64,000 nt of DNA from Thelephora terrestris (lineage: Eukaryota > Basidiomycota > Agaricomycetes > Thelephorales > Thelephoraceae). The position numbers were made by a program, and so were the translations under genes. The stretch's first letter is position 1. Each line of letters starts with the position of its first letter. This document shows positions 1 through 11,651 of this stretch, in pieces. The stretch spans positions 1,116,001 through 1,180,000 of the forward strand of contig WIUZ02000007.1 in NCBI GenBank assembly GCA_015956445.1, written 5' to 3'. The notes under the pieces are model-generated. The model was given only the letters and a program-made list of their open reading frames with translations. It was not told the origin of the DNA and searched no databases.

Positions 1-474
1 GGCCCGAGGAACGGTTGCCCCGTGCTCCAACAGATCCTGATCGTAGATCCCCCTCTGCAGGGTGTACCAGAGCTCCTTCTTGATCGGATGCTCCAACTCC
101 CCGAACCTACCCCTCATTTGGAAGATCACCTTCTCAGCGATCATGGACCGGACCCAGAGCTCATCGTCCCAGGTCAACCCCATCAAATGAGGGATCGCCT
201 CCCTGAGACGTTCGGTGTCCACCTTCTTGACAACCTCCAAGATCTAGAAGCCGTTAGCTTGACATCAACACCAAAAGAACGTAACCTCTACCTAGAGGAA
301 GGCGTTAGTGCAAACAAAAGAAGCTCTAGACCTCCCCCATACCTGATCATCAGTGGTATAGGGAACCCCCGCTTCACTGGCATAGGTCTTGCGGTTGGCG
401 GCACGGCGATCGATACGGGAGATGGTGGAGATGCCGTTGGCGACTTTGTAGGTGTGGTTGTTTGGGAAGGACAT
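1..474 (-). CDS. Antisense coiled-coil gene of LTR unit 1a (partial)
   Basis: The 5' part of the family-1 antisense gene, read from a start at 474. Exon 1 begins MSFPNNHTYKV and ends at a GT donor after TTDDQ. Exon 2 continues off the left edge of the window. The same exon order is seen in 1b-1e. Function unknown; see the entry at 14978 for the full description. Confidence 0.6.
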
Positions 475-1532
475 GTTTGGTAAAGATGATGGGGAAGTTG
501 CTGGTGTTGCTGATCAAGGATGGCTCCAAGAAGACGTCCTTCTTATAGCCTAGATCGGTGATCCTTCACGTGACCTACCTCGACGAACCTCATTGGTCCG
601 GGTCACATCAACTTCCGCCCCTGTACCATCATCGTTGGCTTACTACATCAAGCTGACACCTCGGCCCGCGGGACGGCCTTGGAAGAACTTCGTTCTGGAA
701 CACCTAGAACGCGCGCGCACTAAAAATAGGTCTCAAGACCCTGATGACCCCTTTATGACATCACGAACCCCTTTTACGACCCCTCATGACTTTACAATTA
801 CGATCAACCCTGGACCCTGATCACACACGTGGACAGTCACATCACAGTCTCCTAACCGGAGGAAGGAATCGCCGTTATTCGGAAGGAGTGCCTTAGACTC
901 CTTTTGTTTAGCTAAGGGAATGTGGAAGTAGCCGTTAGCGTGAAACACCGGCGAATCTGCAATCCCTCATGTCCCATGAGTCTAGGCCTGCGCTCCTCAT
1001 GTTCGGACGTATGTTGAGGTTACCACTAGTCCGTGATGCTGTTACCGCCTACAGACAACAAGGGATGCTGTATGGTCTCTATCTTTGGCCTCTCCAAAGG
1101 AAGCATCCAAGAAGATTCTCACCTAGCTCTTGGGTGTGATCCCCAGGTACGAACTTTCATGACCCCATGCCCCTCTTTCTTTTGGACTAGTGTTATCTTA
1201 CCCCTATGTTTCATGCGGACATTCGTTATCTTTTATGCAATCCTTCACACGCTAGTAAGGCCCTTTGTCCTTTATTCTCCCATGCGTCATATTTGTTCGC
1301 TTCCCTTACTTAGCGCTCTCACACTCCTTATCTCCCTTTGTTCGGACTTGATAAGGGTATATTAGGGTATTGACGTCATGGCCACTCCTTTAGTATAAGT
1401 AGCAACTGTGGCTGTATCGTAGTACCTTAGTTTTGTTACCTCAGGAAATCCTCTGCCCTTCTCAGCCCAGTTGCAGTTAAGGCCAAGTCAGAGTTTCTTG
1501 TTTGATCCAAGACATCCCCCATCTGCTCTCCC
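1..1532 (+). mobile_element. Family-1 giant LTR unit, copy 1a (cut by window edge)
   Basis: Part of a family-1 LTR-like unit; the rest lies left of the window. It is collinear with 1b, 1c and 1d and inverted relative to 1e, and differs from them by a few percent by eye. Strand follows its own promoter: TGACGTCA at 1371-1378 and TATAAG at 1394-1399. The minus strand holds the first exons of the antisense gene. Unit 2a is inserted at 1532/1533, after CTCCC. No gag or pol sequence is visible. Confidence 0.8.
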
Positions 1533-3303
1533 TGTGATGATTTCGCCGTTTACCCCCTTTCATTTCTTTTATTTAACGCCTCATCACCACTAAGTCAGTT
1601 GGTGCCCTGCCCTAAACACGGCGGTAAACTGTTTATTATGCCATATGCCCTATGCCTAACGATTCAAAGTCCAATATGTGGAACGTGCTACTAGTCAAGA
1701 TACCCCAGAAGACCCGAGGTATAATACGTGAACATGTACCGGCGAACCTTCATACGAAGATTCCCCCTACCTGGCCCTCCGTTGCCCCTGGACGACTAGT
1801 AGATATTCAGGCTACCGACAACAAGGGATGTATTAATAAGTGTCGCGCGTTGACCTCTCGCAGAAGTCAACCGGCTTATTAATCTGACCCTTGGATTGAA
1901 CTTACGAAAACCATTATGCTTTACGACTCATGGATCACACGCAATAGACAAGACAAAGGATAAATTCCAAAGGAGCCCCTACAAACAAGGAACTAGTCTA
2001 CGTCCCTAATGATCCTCTGGACCACTTCCAGAGCACTCCGCACTAGTTCCTCTTTCGCCCAATTCTGCTCCCTAATTTCGTTCGGGTCCACGTCCGACAG
2101 GTCCTCATAATCTGGAAGCTCCGTGTCAGAGTTTGGCTCGCTATCGGGAACGAACTCGGCGTACGGATCATACTCCAGGGCAGGCCATTGACGACGACTA
2201 CCCCAAGGAGTAGATACGAACCCAGGACGAGGAGTGTCCCTACGGACGACTCCTACGTTCTGGTAGAATTCGTCGCTCCCGATCTCAATGACCTCATCGT
2301 CAACAGGAACTAACCTGTCCTCGTAACGGACCAACAAACGAGCAGGCGGCGACTCAGCCCGATTGGGAATTATCGGTGAACCGGCCCAATGCGGAACCTC
2401 CAACTCCTCCTCTTCGACTCGGACCTCCGGCTCGTTACACCTCCTCTGGAGATCTCGGACTTCTCCGGTCAACTCAGAGACACGACGAGTAAGGCGAACC
2501 TAAAGGAATAGGGTTAGAAGATAATAAAAACCTTCAACCCCTACCCCTTACCTTGTCGTCCTCCAATTCTCCAGTCTTGGTAACCAGAGCCCGAACCAAG
2601 TCCTTCAGAGTGGACAACTCTCCCTAGAAGAAAATGTTAGGTTAGAGATGTCAAATATCTCCCGACCCCACATTTACCTTCAACAAATCAATGTCGGCGC
2701 CCTGCCGAACAACGCTATCTTCCTGACCATGAATTACGCCTTGCATATCTTCCTTCCAATTCTCCAAAGCTTCTATCTCCTCGCGACGACCATCAATGCG
2801 CTCGTTGACATGAGCCACTTCATCCATTAACATGGACCCAACGTTCCCCGTATGAAGAACGCTGGCCTCCAACACGGAGTTGAAGGTCTCATTGGCCTCG
2901 GTAACGAACTCCACACCCCTGTTAAGGAGTTCGTTCGCATAAGGGTTAGTCTCGATACACGCCAACTTGCGCCGAGACACCCTTCGAGCAGCCTGGAGAA
3001 AGTCCCTGAAACCTAAAAGGAGTTAGTTCGCTTTCCTAAATCGGAATGCGCAACCAGACCCCCCACCTAGATCAGAGAACCCTTCATTAGGGTCGGCGGT
3101 GGCGGTCCGGTCCATAACAGCTCCCAAAGTGGGATAAGGGCGAGAAGGATCACGACGGGTGTGGGAGAAGCGATCAATATTGTAGTTGTTCTCCTGAACA
3201 GGAGAGTAAGAGGAAGAGCGACGAGTGGGATTGCGAGTAGAGGCACGAGGCATGTTGGCTGTGTAACAAAGGTGGGTTTGTTGGAAGACCAGTCATCCAA
3301 CCC
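1533..3303 (+). mobile_element. Family-2 giant LTR unit, copy 2a (incomplete)
   Basis: Family-2 unit inserted in 1a. It starts TGTGATGATTTCGCC, the same end as 2c and, inverted, 2b. Only about the first 1.8 kb is present; at 3303 it abuts unit 1b. Over the shared part it looks nearly identical to 2b, and its predicted exons translate identically, so it is recent. It carries most of the antisense coiled-coil gene. Confidence 0.8.
1993..3253 (-). CDS. Antisense coiled-coil gene of LTR unit 2a
   Basis: Spliced gene on the strand opposite the LTR promoter, start at 3253 (MPRASTRNPTRR). The exons match the copy at 19827-21087, where the gene is described in full. The middle exons are helical and charged; the last is acidic and proline-rich. 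No domain is recognised. Confidence 0.6.
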
Positions 3304-3623
3304 TGTCAGGAACATGGTATTTTTAAACTTTTTATAACACACTCTTTCTTCGAACTCTTCTTACCACTTCTTATGTTTTGAATGCTTCACACTCCTTATC
3401 CTTCATACCCAACATTCAAAACACACAAACGCGCATACATTCACGGCAATACGGAACAACTGGCTATACAATGCTTATACAACGTCCTCAAAAGTCGACT
3501 CTATCTACGGCAGGTCTCGTGATCATCACCCTCCCATCCCGGAGATCGTAGTGCTGGCCCCTCCTCGCAAGGACCTCCCCGAACATGGCGTCACCATCTT
3601 CGGCACTCAGCTGAACGACGAGT

Positions 3624-5230
3624 TCAAGCCGATAGGAAGAGATGCCTTCGAGCGGACCGATCAGCCTCCCAGATGTCACCGAACTCTGGAACACCTGGTC
3701 CCACATCTCCATCACTGGGTGACTGCTCTGCAGCACTATCGACGTAGTCGAAGAGCGACCCTCCGTCTCCCTCGTCACACCCCTGGGTGGGATCCTCTCT
3801 TGCGAGTCGAAGCTCGTGGCGAAGCTGGATCTCCGACTCGACCTGTCGGTAGGGACGGTTGACCCGATAGCGGAACTCTCGTCCCCCACCTCGACCAGAC
3901 TGGTCACCATCCGACTCAACTGGACGCGGGTATGGGTTAGCCGAAGGAGCCATACGATGAGCAAGGCGACGTCGAGAGCGTTTACAACGCTGCCCCTTGA
4001 TCACCGGACGTACCTCTATGGCCCTCGGAACATCTTCGGCCCGGTCGACCTCCATGACCTCATCCTCGATCTTGATCAGCTGACTGATCGGCTGCAACGG
4101 GCAACGACGACAGTTCTCCTTGTCGGACTCGGCCAACGTAGAAGTCGGAGCCGGAGTCGGGACAGGAACCGCGTTCTCTACCGGAGGTGTCGCATAGGAT
4201 GACGGGTTAGGCGATGGGAGTACCACCTCGTCGGCGTACTCCAGCTCGAACGGAACGTCGGCAGTCCCCTCACCGACCAACTTCGGACCTTCCTTGCAGT
4301 TGCAGGTCTTATCCTGCAAGGAAGCGACCTGAGCCATCAACACCGCCACCACGTCCTCGAGCTGTTCGGTCTAGGAAATGTCAGCTTCCATCATTCTAAA
4401 ACAAATGATGAAAGCGGCATTACCGATGTATCTCTCCTGTTCAGCGCCCCCTTGATGTTGTTGTCCCTGACTTTCAGCCCGGCGATCAACTCTTGATGGT
4501 TGGCGACCATTGCCTCCAACGCCTCGTTCGTTCCCTGCTGGAAGGCGGCCAGAGTCTCCTTCATCTGAAGACTCTCCGCTGACAGACGAAGGACGTCTGC
4601 CTTCGCCTCCTTCACCTCGCGCTCCAATTGTTCAACCTAGGCAGTTTGGTTAGTCGAGAGTCATACTCGAATATCCAAACAGGAGAACCTACTTTGCTCT
4701 CCCCCTCCCGAACGAGCGACCACAGTAACGAAGTGGCGGCGGTGGCATGACGGACGGCCCGAGGAACGGTTGCCCCGTGCTCCAACAGGTCCTGATCGTA
4801 GATCCCCCGTTGCAGGGTGTACCAGAGCTCCTTCTTGATCGGGTGCTCCAACTCCCCGAACCTACCCCTCATTCGGAAGACCACCTTCTCGGCGATCATG
4901 GTCCGGACCCAGAGCTCATCGTCCCAGGTCAATCCCATCAAATGAGGGATCGTCTCCCTGAGACGTTCGGCGTCCACCTCCTTGACGATCTCCAAGATCT
5001 AGAAGCCGTTAGTCGGACATCAACACCCAAAAGAACGTAACCTCTACCTAGAGGAAGGAGTTAGCGCTAATACAAGAAGCCCTAGCTCTCCCCCATACCT
5101 GGTCATCAGTGGTATAGGGCGTTCCAGCCGCATTGGCATAGGTCTTGCGGGCGGCGGCACGACGGTCGATACGGGAGATGGTGGAGATGCCGTGGGCGAC
5201 TTTGTAGGTATAGTTGTTGGGGAAAGACAT
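3624..5230 (-). CDS. Antisense coiled-coil gene of LTR unit 1b
   Basis: Same four-exon layout as the gene at 14978-16582, start at 5230 (MSFPNNYTYKV). Its TATA-like CTTATA complement lies at 5298-5303, with a CACGTG box just beyond. A second long frame overlaps the last exon at 3488-3964, as in the other copies. Function unknown. Confidence 0.6.
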
Positions 5231-6126
5231 GTTTTGGTAAGGTGATGGGGAAGTTGCTGGTGTTGCTGATCAAGGATGGCTCCAAGAAGACGTCCTTCTT
5301 ATAGCCTAGATCGGTGATCCTTCACGTGACCTACCTCGACGAACCTCATTGGTCCGGGTCACATCAACTTCCGCCCCTGTACCATCATCGTTGGCTTACT
5401 ACATCAAGCTGACACCTCGGCCCGCGGGACGGCCTTGGAAGAACTTCGTTCCGGAACACCTAGAACGCACGCGCACTAAAAATAGGTCTCAAGACCCTGA
5501 TGACCCCTTTATGACATCACGAACCCCTTTTACGACCCCTCATGACTTTACGATTACGATCAACCCTGGACCCTGATCACACACGTGGACAGTCACATCA
5601 CAGTCTTCTAACCGAAGGAAGGACTCGCCGCTATTCGGAAGTATTGCCCTAGGATTCTTCTGGCTAGCCCAGCGCATGTGGAGTAGCCGTTAGCGTGAAA
5701 CGCCGGCGAATCTGTAATCCCTTATGTCCCATGAGTCTAGGCCCTCGCTCCTCATGTTCGGACGCACGATAAGGTTGCCACTAGTCCGTGATGCTGTTAC
5801 CGCCTACAGACAACAAGGGATGTTGTATGGTCTCTATCTTTGGCCTCTCCAAAGGAAGCATCCAAGAAGATTCTCACCTAGCTCTTGGGTGTGATCCCCA
5901 GGTACGAACTTTAATGACCCCATGCCCCTCTTTCTTTTGGACTAGTGTTATCTTTACCCCTATGTTTCATGCGGACATTCCTTATCTGTTATGCAATCCT
6001 TCACACGCTAGTAAGGCCCTTTGTCCTTTATTCTCCCACGTGTCATATTAGTTCGCTTCCCTTACTTAGCGTTCACACACTCCTTATCTCCCTTTGTTCG
6101 GACTCGATAAGGGTATATTAGGGTAT

Positions 6127-6155
6127 TGACGTCATGGCCACTCCTTTAGTATAAG
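6127..6155 (+). promoter_or_regulatory. LTR promoter of unit 1b (CRE palindrome + TATA)
   Basis: A perfect TGACGTCA palindrome at 6127-6134 lies 15 bases before TATAAG at 6150-6155. The pair recurs at matching places in 1a (1371/1394), 1c (25907/25930), 1d (29613/29636) and, inverted, 1e (14075-14082/14054-14059). TGACGTCA is the known ATF/CREB bZIP site; its use here is inferred. Confidence 0.5.
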
Positions 6156-6604
6156 TAGCAACTGTGGCTGTATCGTAGTACCTTAGTTTTGTTACCTCAG
6201 GAAATCCTCTGCCCTTCTCAGCCCAGTTGCAGTTAAGGACAAGTCAGAGTTTCTTGTTTGATCCAAGACATCCCCATCTGCTCTCCCTCCCGCTCTGCGC
6301 GTCAACTGCGCCTCGTAACTATAGAACCCCAGCGTTCATCTTATAGAACACCTCGAGCGTCCAGTCGATCACCTGGTGGAGTCATCAATCCTGTTGTAGA
6401 GATAAACCCTTGTCTGTTAAACCGAACAAAGTACGGTTTAGGTTGGGTTTCTCTTTAGGATTTCGACCTGACTTGTAGTGACCTCGGACAACCTACCGGA
6501 AGAACAGAGACGTGATCGTTCTCTCACAAGCTAGTTGGACTAGTGAGTACTCTGCGGAGTCGGCTCAGTGCACTGGTAGTTGTTGGGGTAGAGTGGCCCT
6601 GACA

Positions 6605-6773
6605 GTGTTGTTGGTGTTGGCGTTGGCGCCCGGTCGTCAGGCGTTGTTGGCGTTGGCGTCGGTTTGTCGGGTATTGTTGGCGTTGGTGTTGGCATCAAAC
6701 CGTCGGCTCTTGTTAGTTTGTCGGTAGGGGTTACTGCTTCATCGTTGGACGTGAGTGCCAGTGTACCCGTAGA
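6605..6773 (-). pseudogene. 3' fragment of the split gene G1 (PT-repeat tract)
   Basis: On the minus strand this encodes a proline/threonine repeat tract (PTPTPT, with PDKPTPTPTT-like units) from a GTTGGC-rich simple repeat. It is separated from the next G1 piece (8142-8678) only by the foldback element at 6774-8141, whose AGA duplication shows the two flanks were once adjacent. Its left side is cut by LTR unit 1b. Whether it is exon or 3' flank is uncertain. Confidence 0.4.
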
Positions 6774-8141
6774 CACTGGGGACAGGGGTTGGTTCACTGA
6801 GTCAGTAAACTGTGAGTAAATCACAAGCAAATGGAAAAAGAACCCAGCGAAATACTTGCCTGGCAAGCACATAGCAAATTCACAATTTACTGAGCCAATT
6901 TACCTGCAATTTACTGGGTTCAGTATGTGCTCAGTATGTTTGCAGTTTACTGGGTCATGTGACTATGGTTTACCCATTAGGTAAACCTCGGAAAAATTCA
7001 CAATTTACTGAACAAATTTACCAGCAATTTACTGGGCCACTTACCCAATCAGCATGTTTTTAATTTGCTGAGTGATTTAATCACGATTTACTGGACTCAG
7101 TAAACTGGAAAAAAACCAAACTGGTTTACTGACGACGTACCTGATTGGTCAATTTGAAAAATATCCAAAAATTTACCTGGACGTGTCATTGTCAGTAAAC
7201 TGCAAGTTTTCTTTCAGTAAATTGGAAATACACGTCAGGTAAACTGGGAAAACATGTGACAATTTGATTGTGGTTTACTGGGCTCAGTAAATCAGAAAAG
7301 AACCTAACCAGTTTACTGACGATGTACCTGATTGGCTAATTTGAAAAAAAACTCGAAAATTTACCAGGACGTGTCTTTATCAGTAAACTGCAAGTTTTCT
7401 TTCAGTAAATCGCAAATACACGTAAAGTAAACCAGAAAACACGTGTAAACTGTAAGTAAATTCAAAGTTTATGTGTTTTCTGGTTTACTTTACGTGTATT
7501 TGCGATTTACTGAAAGAAAACTTGCAGTTTACTGATAAAGACACGTCCTGGTAAATTTTCGAGTTTTTTTTCAAATTAGCCAATCAGGTACATCGTCAGT
7601 AAACTGGTTAGGTTCTTTTCTGATTTACTGAGCCCAGTAAACCACAATCAAATTGTCACATGTTTTCCCAGTTTACCTGACGTGTATTTCCAATTTACTG
7701 AAAGAAAACTTGCAGTTTACTGACAATGACACGTCCAGGTAAATTTTTGGATATTTTTCAAATTGACCAATCAGGTACGTCGTCAGTAAACCAGTTTGGT
7801 TTTTTTCCAGTTTACTGAGTCCAGTAAATCGTGATTAAATCACTCAGCAAATTAAAAACATGCTGATTGGGTAAGTGGCCCAGTAAATTGCTGGTAAATT
7901 TGTTCAGTAAATTGTGAATTTTTCCGAGGTTTACCTAATGGGTAAACCATAGTCACATGACCCAGTAAACTGCAAACATACTGAGCACATACTGAACCCA
8001 GTAAATTGCAGGTAAATTAGCTCAGTAAATTGTGAATTTGTTTTGTGCTTGCCAGGCAAGTATTTCGCTGGGTTCTTTTTCCATTTGCTTGTGATTTACT
8101 CACAGTTTACTGACTCAGTAAACTAACCCTTGCCCCCAGTG
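6774..8141. mobile_element. Foldback element FB-A1 (CACTG ends, TSD AGA)
   Basis: A 1,368-base near-perfect palindrome centred at about 7,457. It starts CACTGGGGACAGGGG and ends CCCCCAGTG, with AGA at 6771-6773 and 8142-8144. The arms are dense in short motifs of the AGTAAACTG/CAGTTTACT type in both orientations. It has no coding capacity. CACTG/CAGTG tips and 3-base duplications are typical of the CACTA (EnSpm) group, so it is probably a non-autonomous member. Confidence 0.9.
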
Positions 8142-8678
8142 AGAATATCCCTCACGACGAGCCTTTTCTTCTCCCGCTGTACCAAATAATTAGCCAGGGA
8201 CATTAGGTTGAAAGGATACCGGACTTACTGAACGCTATCTGCAGCCACTCACCAAAGGCAGTGCGTAGGTCAGAGCATCCACCCCACGCCTCTGCGAACG
8301 TTAGCCCAGTCGTGATTGCTTGACCTGATGTGTGACTACAGCACCGTGAGTTATGAGTGGATAAAAAATGGCTGAACACATACATATGGGTAGAGATTGC
8401 GCCGTTGTTTGCAGGGGTGAGACCACCAACGAGTAGAATTGCCTTGAACCCAGTAGCCTTCTCAATCTCCTCAATGGCGCGCTGGCACACGCGAGGCAGC
8501 TCATCAATACGCCTGAGACGTTCCATCAGTATATAGTCATTGTGGCGAGCACAAGCATGACTTACTGTTGAATGTACCTGTTCTCCGCTAAGAGGGGCTT
8601 GTCTTCATAGTCGTCATCGAGGAACCAAGGACGGTCTCGGTGTTCCGCAGCTAGCAGTTGCTGTTTTTCGATGTACGC
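8142..8678 (-). pseudogene. Middle segment of split gene G1
   Basis: Two exon-like stretches on the minus strand. At 8678-8578 an exon carries PWFLDDDYEDKPLL and ends at a GT donor. From 8512 another reads RIDELPRVCQRAIEEIEK, then ILLVGG, and later GLTFAEAW. I recognise the end of a protein type repeated in Agaricomycetes, which typically has an ATGF...GG segment near the C-terminus; its function is unknown. The upstream exons are at 17263-17872, separated by LTR family 3 and the nested foldbacks. The gene cannot be expressed whole. Confidence 0.6.
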
Positions 8679-8935
8679 TGTCAGCGTGCTGAATTTTACC
8701 CTCTTTTTGAACCATTTTCACACCCAACTTTCGCCCACTTTCCTTACCTATACCCCTTTCTTATTTTGTCCCTTTCCCTTATCACAACTCACACATCATC
8801 AAAAGAACACAGACAAAGGCACAGATGATATTATATGGGCACATACACAACGAAGACACAAGACGACTAGCCAACGGAGTTGAATCCGCACGGACTCTAT
8901 GGACGACGAGGACTAAGGCATACAAACCCTAGTCA

Positions 8936-11192
8936 TCAAGACCTGGTCTGCCAGTACTCCTCAGCACTGGCAACCTCCTCCTCCGTCCCCTCCGAGGCAC
9001 TCTCGACGACTTCCTCGTCGACCATCTCGACGACCTGAGCTTCCTCCAGACGATGAGCTACGGCCAGCTGAACCTCGGCGCGAAGGCGGTTCCTCGCTGA
9101 ATCGACCATAGTCTGATCCTGAATCCTCTGGGCTGACCAACCCTCCACTCTCTCGGTCAGTTGAGCCACTAGGCGTACGGCCTCCGCTGCACGCTGGACC
9201 GACAAGAGCGTAAGGTTCGTTAACCCGTTCACGTCGACAGACTCCACGGGGATCAGCTCGCCGCGATCCAGGCGACACTGTAACATCGTCGCATCGGAAT
9301 AAGACGGTGGACTCAATGTCTCCACCCTGACGGACGACGTCGGGATTACTGGGACGCATGCGATGGGCTGGACGATGAGCACCAGGGTAAGGGACCCACC
9401 GGCGAGCACGGATGGAACGTTGTCCACGCACCGGAGAGATCGACGGAGGCGGAACCGGAACGGCCACCTCATTCTCCCCCGTGTACTCCAACTCCGGAGA
9501 ACTACTGACCGGGTTGACCGCCCTCTCCTCGGACATCTCGCGGACGACCTCCTCCCCGCCATTGGTACGCGCAGGCGTGCGGTACGAACCATCAGAGGCT
9601 AGCGGAATGTCAGCGGACAGGACAAATATGTCAACCAGCATCCCGAACCTATTGGGGAAGCCATCCTGTCTGGAATTGACTCGTCCCCGGACTCGTCTCG
9701 AACCGCCGCCACCGAACGAGTGCGGCAGTGGCATACACTGGGGGCAGGGGCACCTGGAATCAGTGATTACATCTTGATTACATGGTGAGTTCATGTGCAC
9801 TTTTCAATAATTGTAATTGCCGATTCCAGGTTGATTACATTTAAAATGTTACCTTGACATGTAATCCAACTGTTGCCACCAACTCCATTTGAAATTTCCT
9901 CAAGATGTTCCCAAGCAATGTTTCCTGAATGTGCCCAGTGGGTACATTGTGGAAACATCTCATGTTTTTGAGTGCATTTAGATTACATCTCGGACGATTG
10001 AAGAACATGCTGATTACATTGCAATATCATTTTTGCCGACAGGTCAAAAGCATCTCAGAAACATTTGTCGAGAACATTTCAAATGTAATTGGTGAACATT
10101 GGTTGGATTACATGTCAAGGTAACATTTGAGATGTAATCAACCTGGAATTGGCAATCACAATTATTGAAAAGTGCACATGTGTTTCACCATGTGATCAAG
10201 ATGTAATCACCGATTCCAGGTGCCCCTGCCCCCAGTGATAGTCGCTCACTCATGGATTCGACCCGAGCGCCCAGCAACGGCAAGGCGTCATCCAGCGTGT
10301 CAACCTAGAAGTGGCATGAGCTCTCTTGGTTAAAGACCAGGAGAAGTCGCACCAACCTTGGTGTCCAACTCGTTCAACGCCCTTCTATGACGGTTGAGCC
10401 GTCGATCGACCTCGATCAGGTCCCGCTGTATGGTGTCGTCCCTTTCCTTCAACGACTCGACCAGTCGGTTGTGTTCCTCCCGCATCGCCAGCATCTCGCT
10501 CTCGAACGTCACCCAAAGAGTGTCGTTCATCAGGAGGAGCGTCTTCTTGGTGTCCAATGCCTCCGAGTACATCCTACGGGTGTCGTCCCCCGCTTCCTTC
10601 ACCTCGCGCTTCAAACGCTCATTCTACAAGCCAATCAGTGTTATCCCACAAGCGGGATGCACAGATCGACTCACCGCTTTCTGTTCCATCCGCAAAAGGA
10701 ACCAGAGACGGTGACCGACGGCAGCTGTGTAGGGTTGCGAGCGGGTAGCCCCAGGCCACCTTCCTTCGCCATTCCCCAGATCGTAGATCCCCATCCGCAG
10801 AAGCCCCCACAGCGACAAAGCCACAGGAGTTTCCCACGGCATGCGCAACTCGGTATTGAACGTCACCCCACGCATCGACTCTTGTAGTTTGTGGTCGATC
10901 AAGTTGTGATACCACAACTCGTCGTCCATAGTCAAATAGCTGGGAGGCTTGGCGATCGTCACCTCCAGTTGCCAAGCATCCACCTTGTCGGCGGCCGCGA
11001 AGATCTACAAATGTGATGTCAGTTGTTGCCAGCAAACGGCGACATGTGACGTCGCACCTCACAATAGCTGGGATATGCCACGTTGGCGTTCGGAAGGAAG
11101 TACCCTTTGTTTCCTACGGACCGAGGATCCGCAGACTCGATGGTAGCGGTGCTGTTCTCAGCACGGAAAACACGATTGGAGATCATGGGCAT
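8936..11192 (-). CDS. Antisense coiled-coil gene of LTR family 3
   Basis: Spliced gene opposite the LTR promoter. Exons: 11192-11058 (starts MPMISNRVFRAENS), 11004-10675, 10623-10357, and a last exon from 10304 that houses FB-B1. Exon 2 has MDDELWYHNLID and RMGIYD, matching WDDELWVRTMIA and QRGIYD in exon 2 of family 1. Exon 3 starts KREVKEAGDD against EREVKEAKAD. So families 1 and 3 share a homologous gene. The last exon encodes an acidic, Glu-rich C-terminus, and a second frame is also open there. Function unknown. Confidence 0.5.
9736..10237. mobile_element. Foldback element FB-B1 (TSD ATA)
   Basis: 502-base palindrome, CACTGGGGGCAGGGGCACC... to ...CCCCTGCCCCCAGTG, flanked by ATA on both sides (9733-9735, 10238-10240). 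The body is built of GATTACAT/ATGTAATC motifs and is unrelated to FB-A apart from the tips. It sits inside the last exon of the family-3 antisense gene. No coding capacity. Confidence 0.9.
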
Positions 11193-11643
11193 GATGGAGT
11201 GAGTAGTTGGTTGGTGGGAGTGTTGATTTGGGAAGAAGGGAGTTTGATGGATCCAACGGCCGGTTCGCGCTACGCTTTATCCGATCATCGATAGCGCTCG
11301 CGCCCTATTCGCCATTGGACCGGTCCATCCTTTTACCGGCTCAGACTCCCCATACATTCGCCTCGACATTCAAGCCCCACTCGGTCTTTTGATGTCCCGA
11401 TCGGACGAGCTGACGTGTCGTCTCTCTATTGGTCAGTCTTCGCATGTGATATTGTTCTTTGTCATTCCTTTCCCACACGACGTCATGACCCCTTTCTTAT
11501 TCTCTCACGAACCCTGACCCATTAGTCATTCCTTTATCATTTCTATTCTATGTTCCGGGCCGCTTACTGTTCTGGCTTACTCTCGGCCCTTCTTTGCTCC
11601 GAGTTATTATTAGATAGGGTTATCTCTGTCCCGGCCACTCTCC

Positions 11644-11651
11644 TATATAAG
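11644..11651 (+). promoter_or_regulatory. TATA box of LTR family 3
   Basis: TATATAAG about 465 bases before the right end of the family-3 unit, followed by a pyrimidine-rich stretch. Its place matches TATAAG in family 1 and TATATATA in family 2, which supports calling the right-hand part R/U5. Confidence 0.45.

Larger units (their letters stand above)
3304..6604 (+). mobile_element. Family-1 giant LTR unit, copy 1b
   Basis: 3.3-kb unit from TGTCAGGAACATGG to GGCCCTGACA. Read on the plus strand it looks like one long LTR: a U3-like stretch holding the antisense gene, TGACGTCA at 6127 and TATAAG at 6150, then about 430 bases of R/U5-like sequence to the end. The 5-base flanks do not match (AACCC left, GTGTT right), unlike 1c and 1e, which suggests a hybrid of two copies. 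The body looks whole. Confidence 0.85.

Noticed and set aside
3304-6604. Family 1 as a plain DNA transposon with TGTCAGG inverted tips
   Set aside because: Both tips are TGTCAGG/CCTGACA, but families 2 and 3 share only one of them. TG...CA, 5-base duplications and the promoter near one end fit an LTR better. Kept as the alternative.
6774-8141. CRISPR-like array of short repeats
   Set aside because: The repeats are in both orientations, irregularly spaced and arranged as one large palindrome; this is a eukaryotic foldback element.
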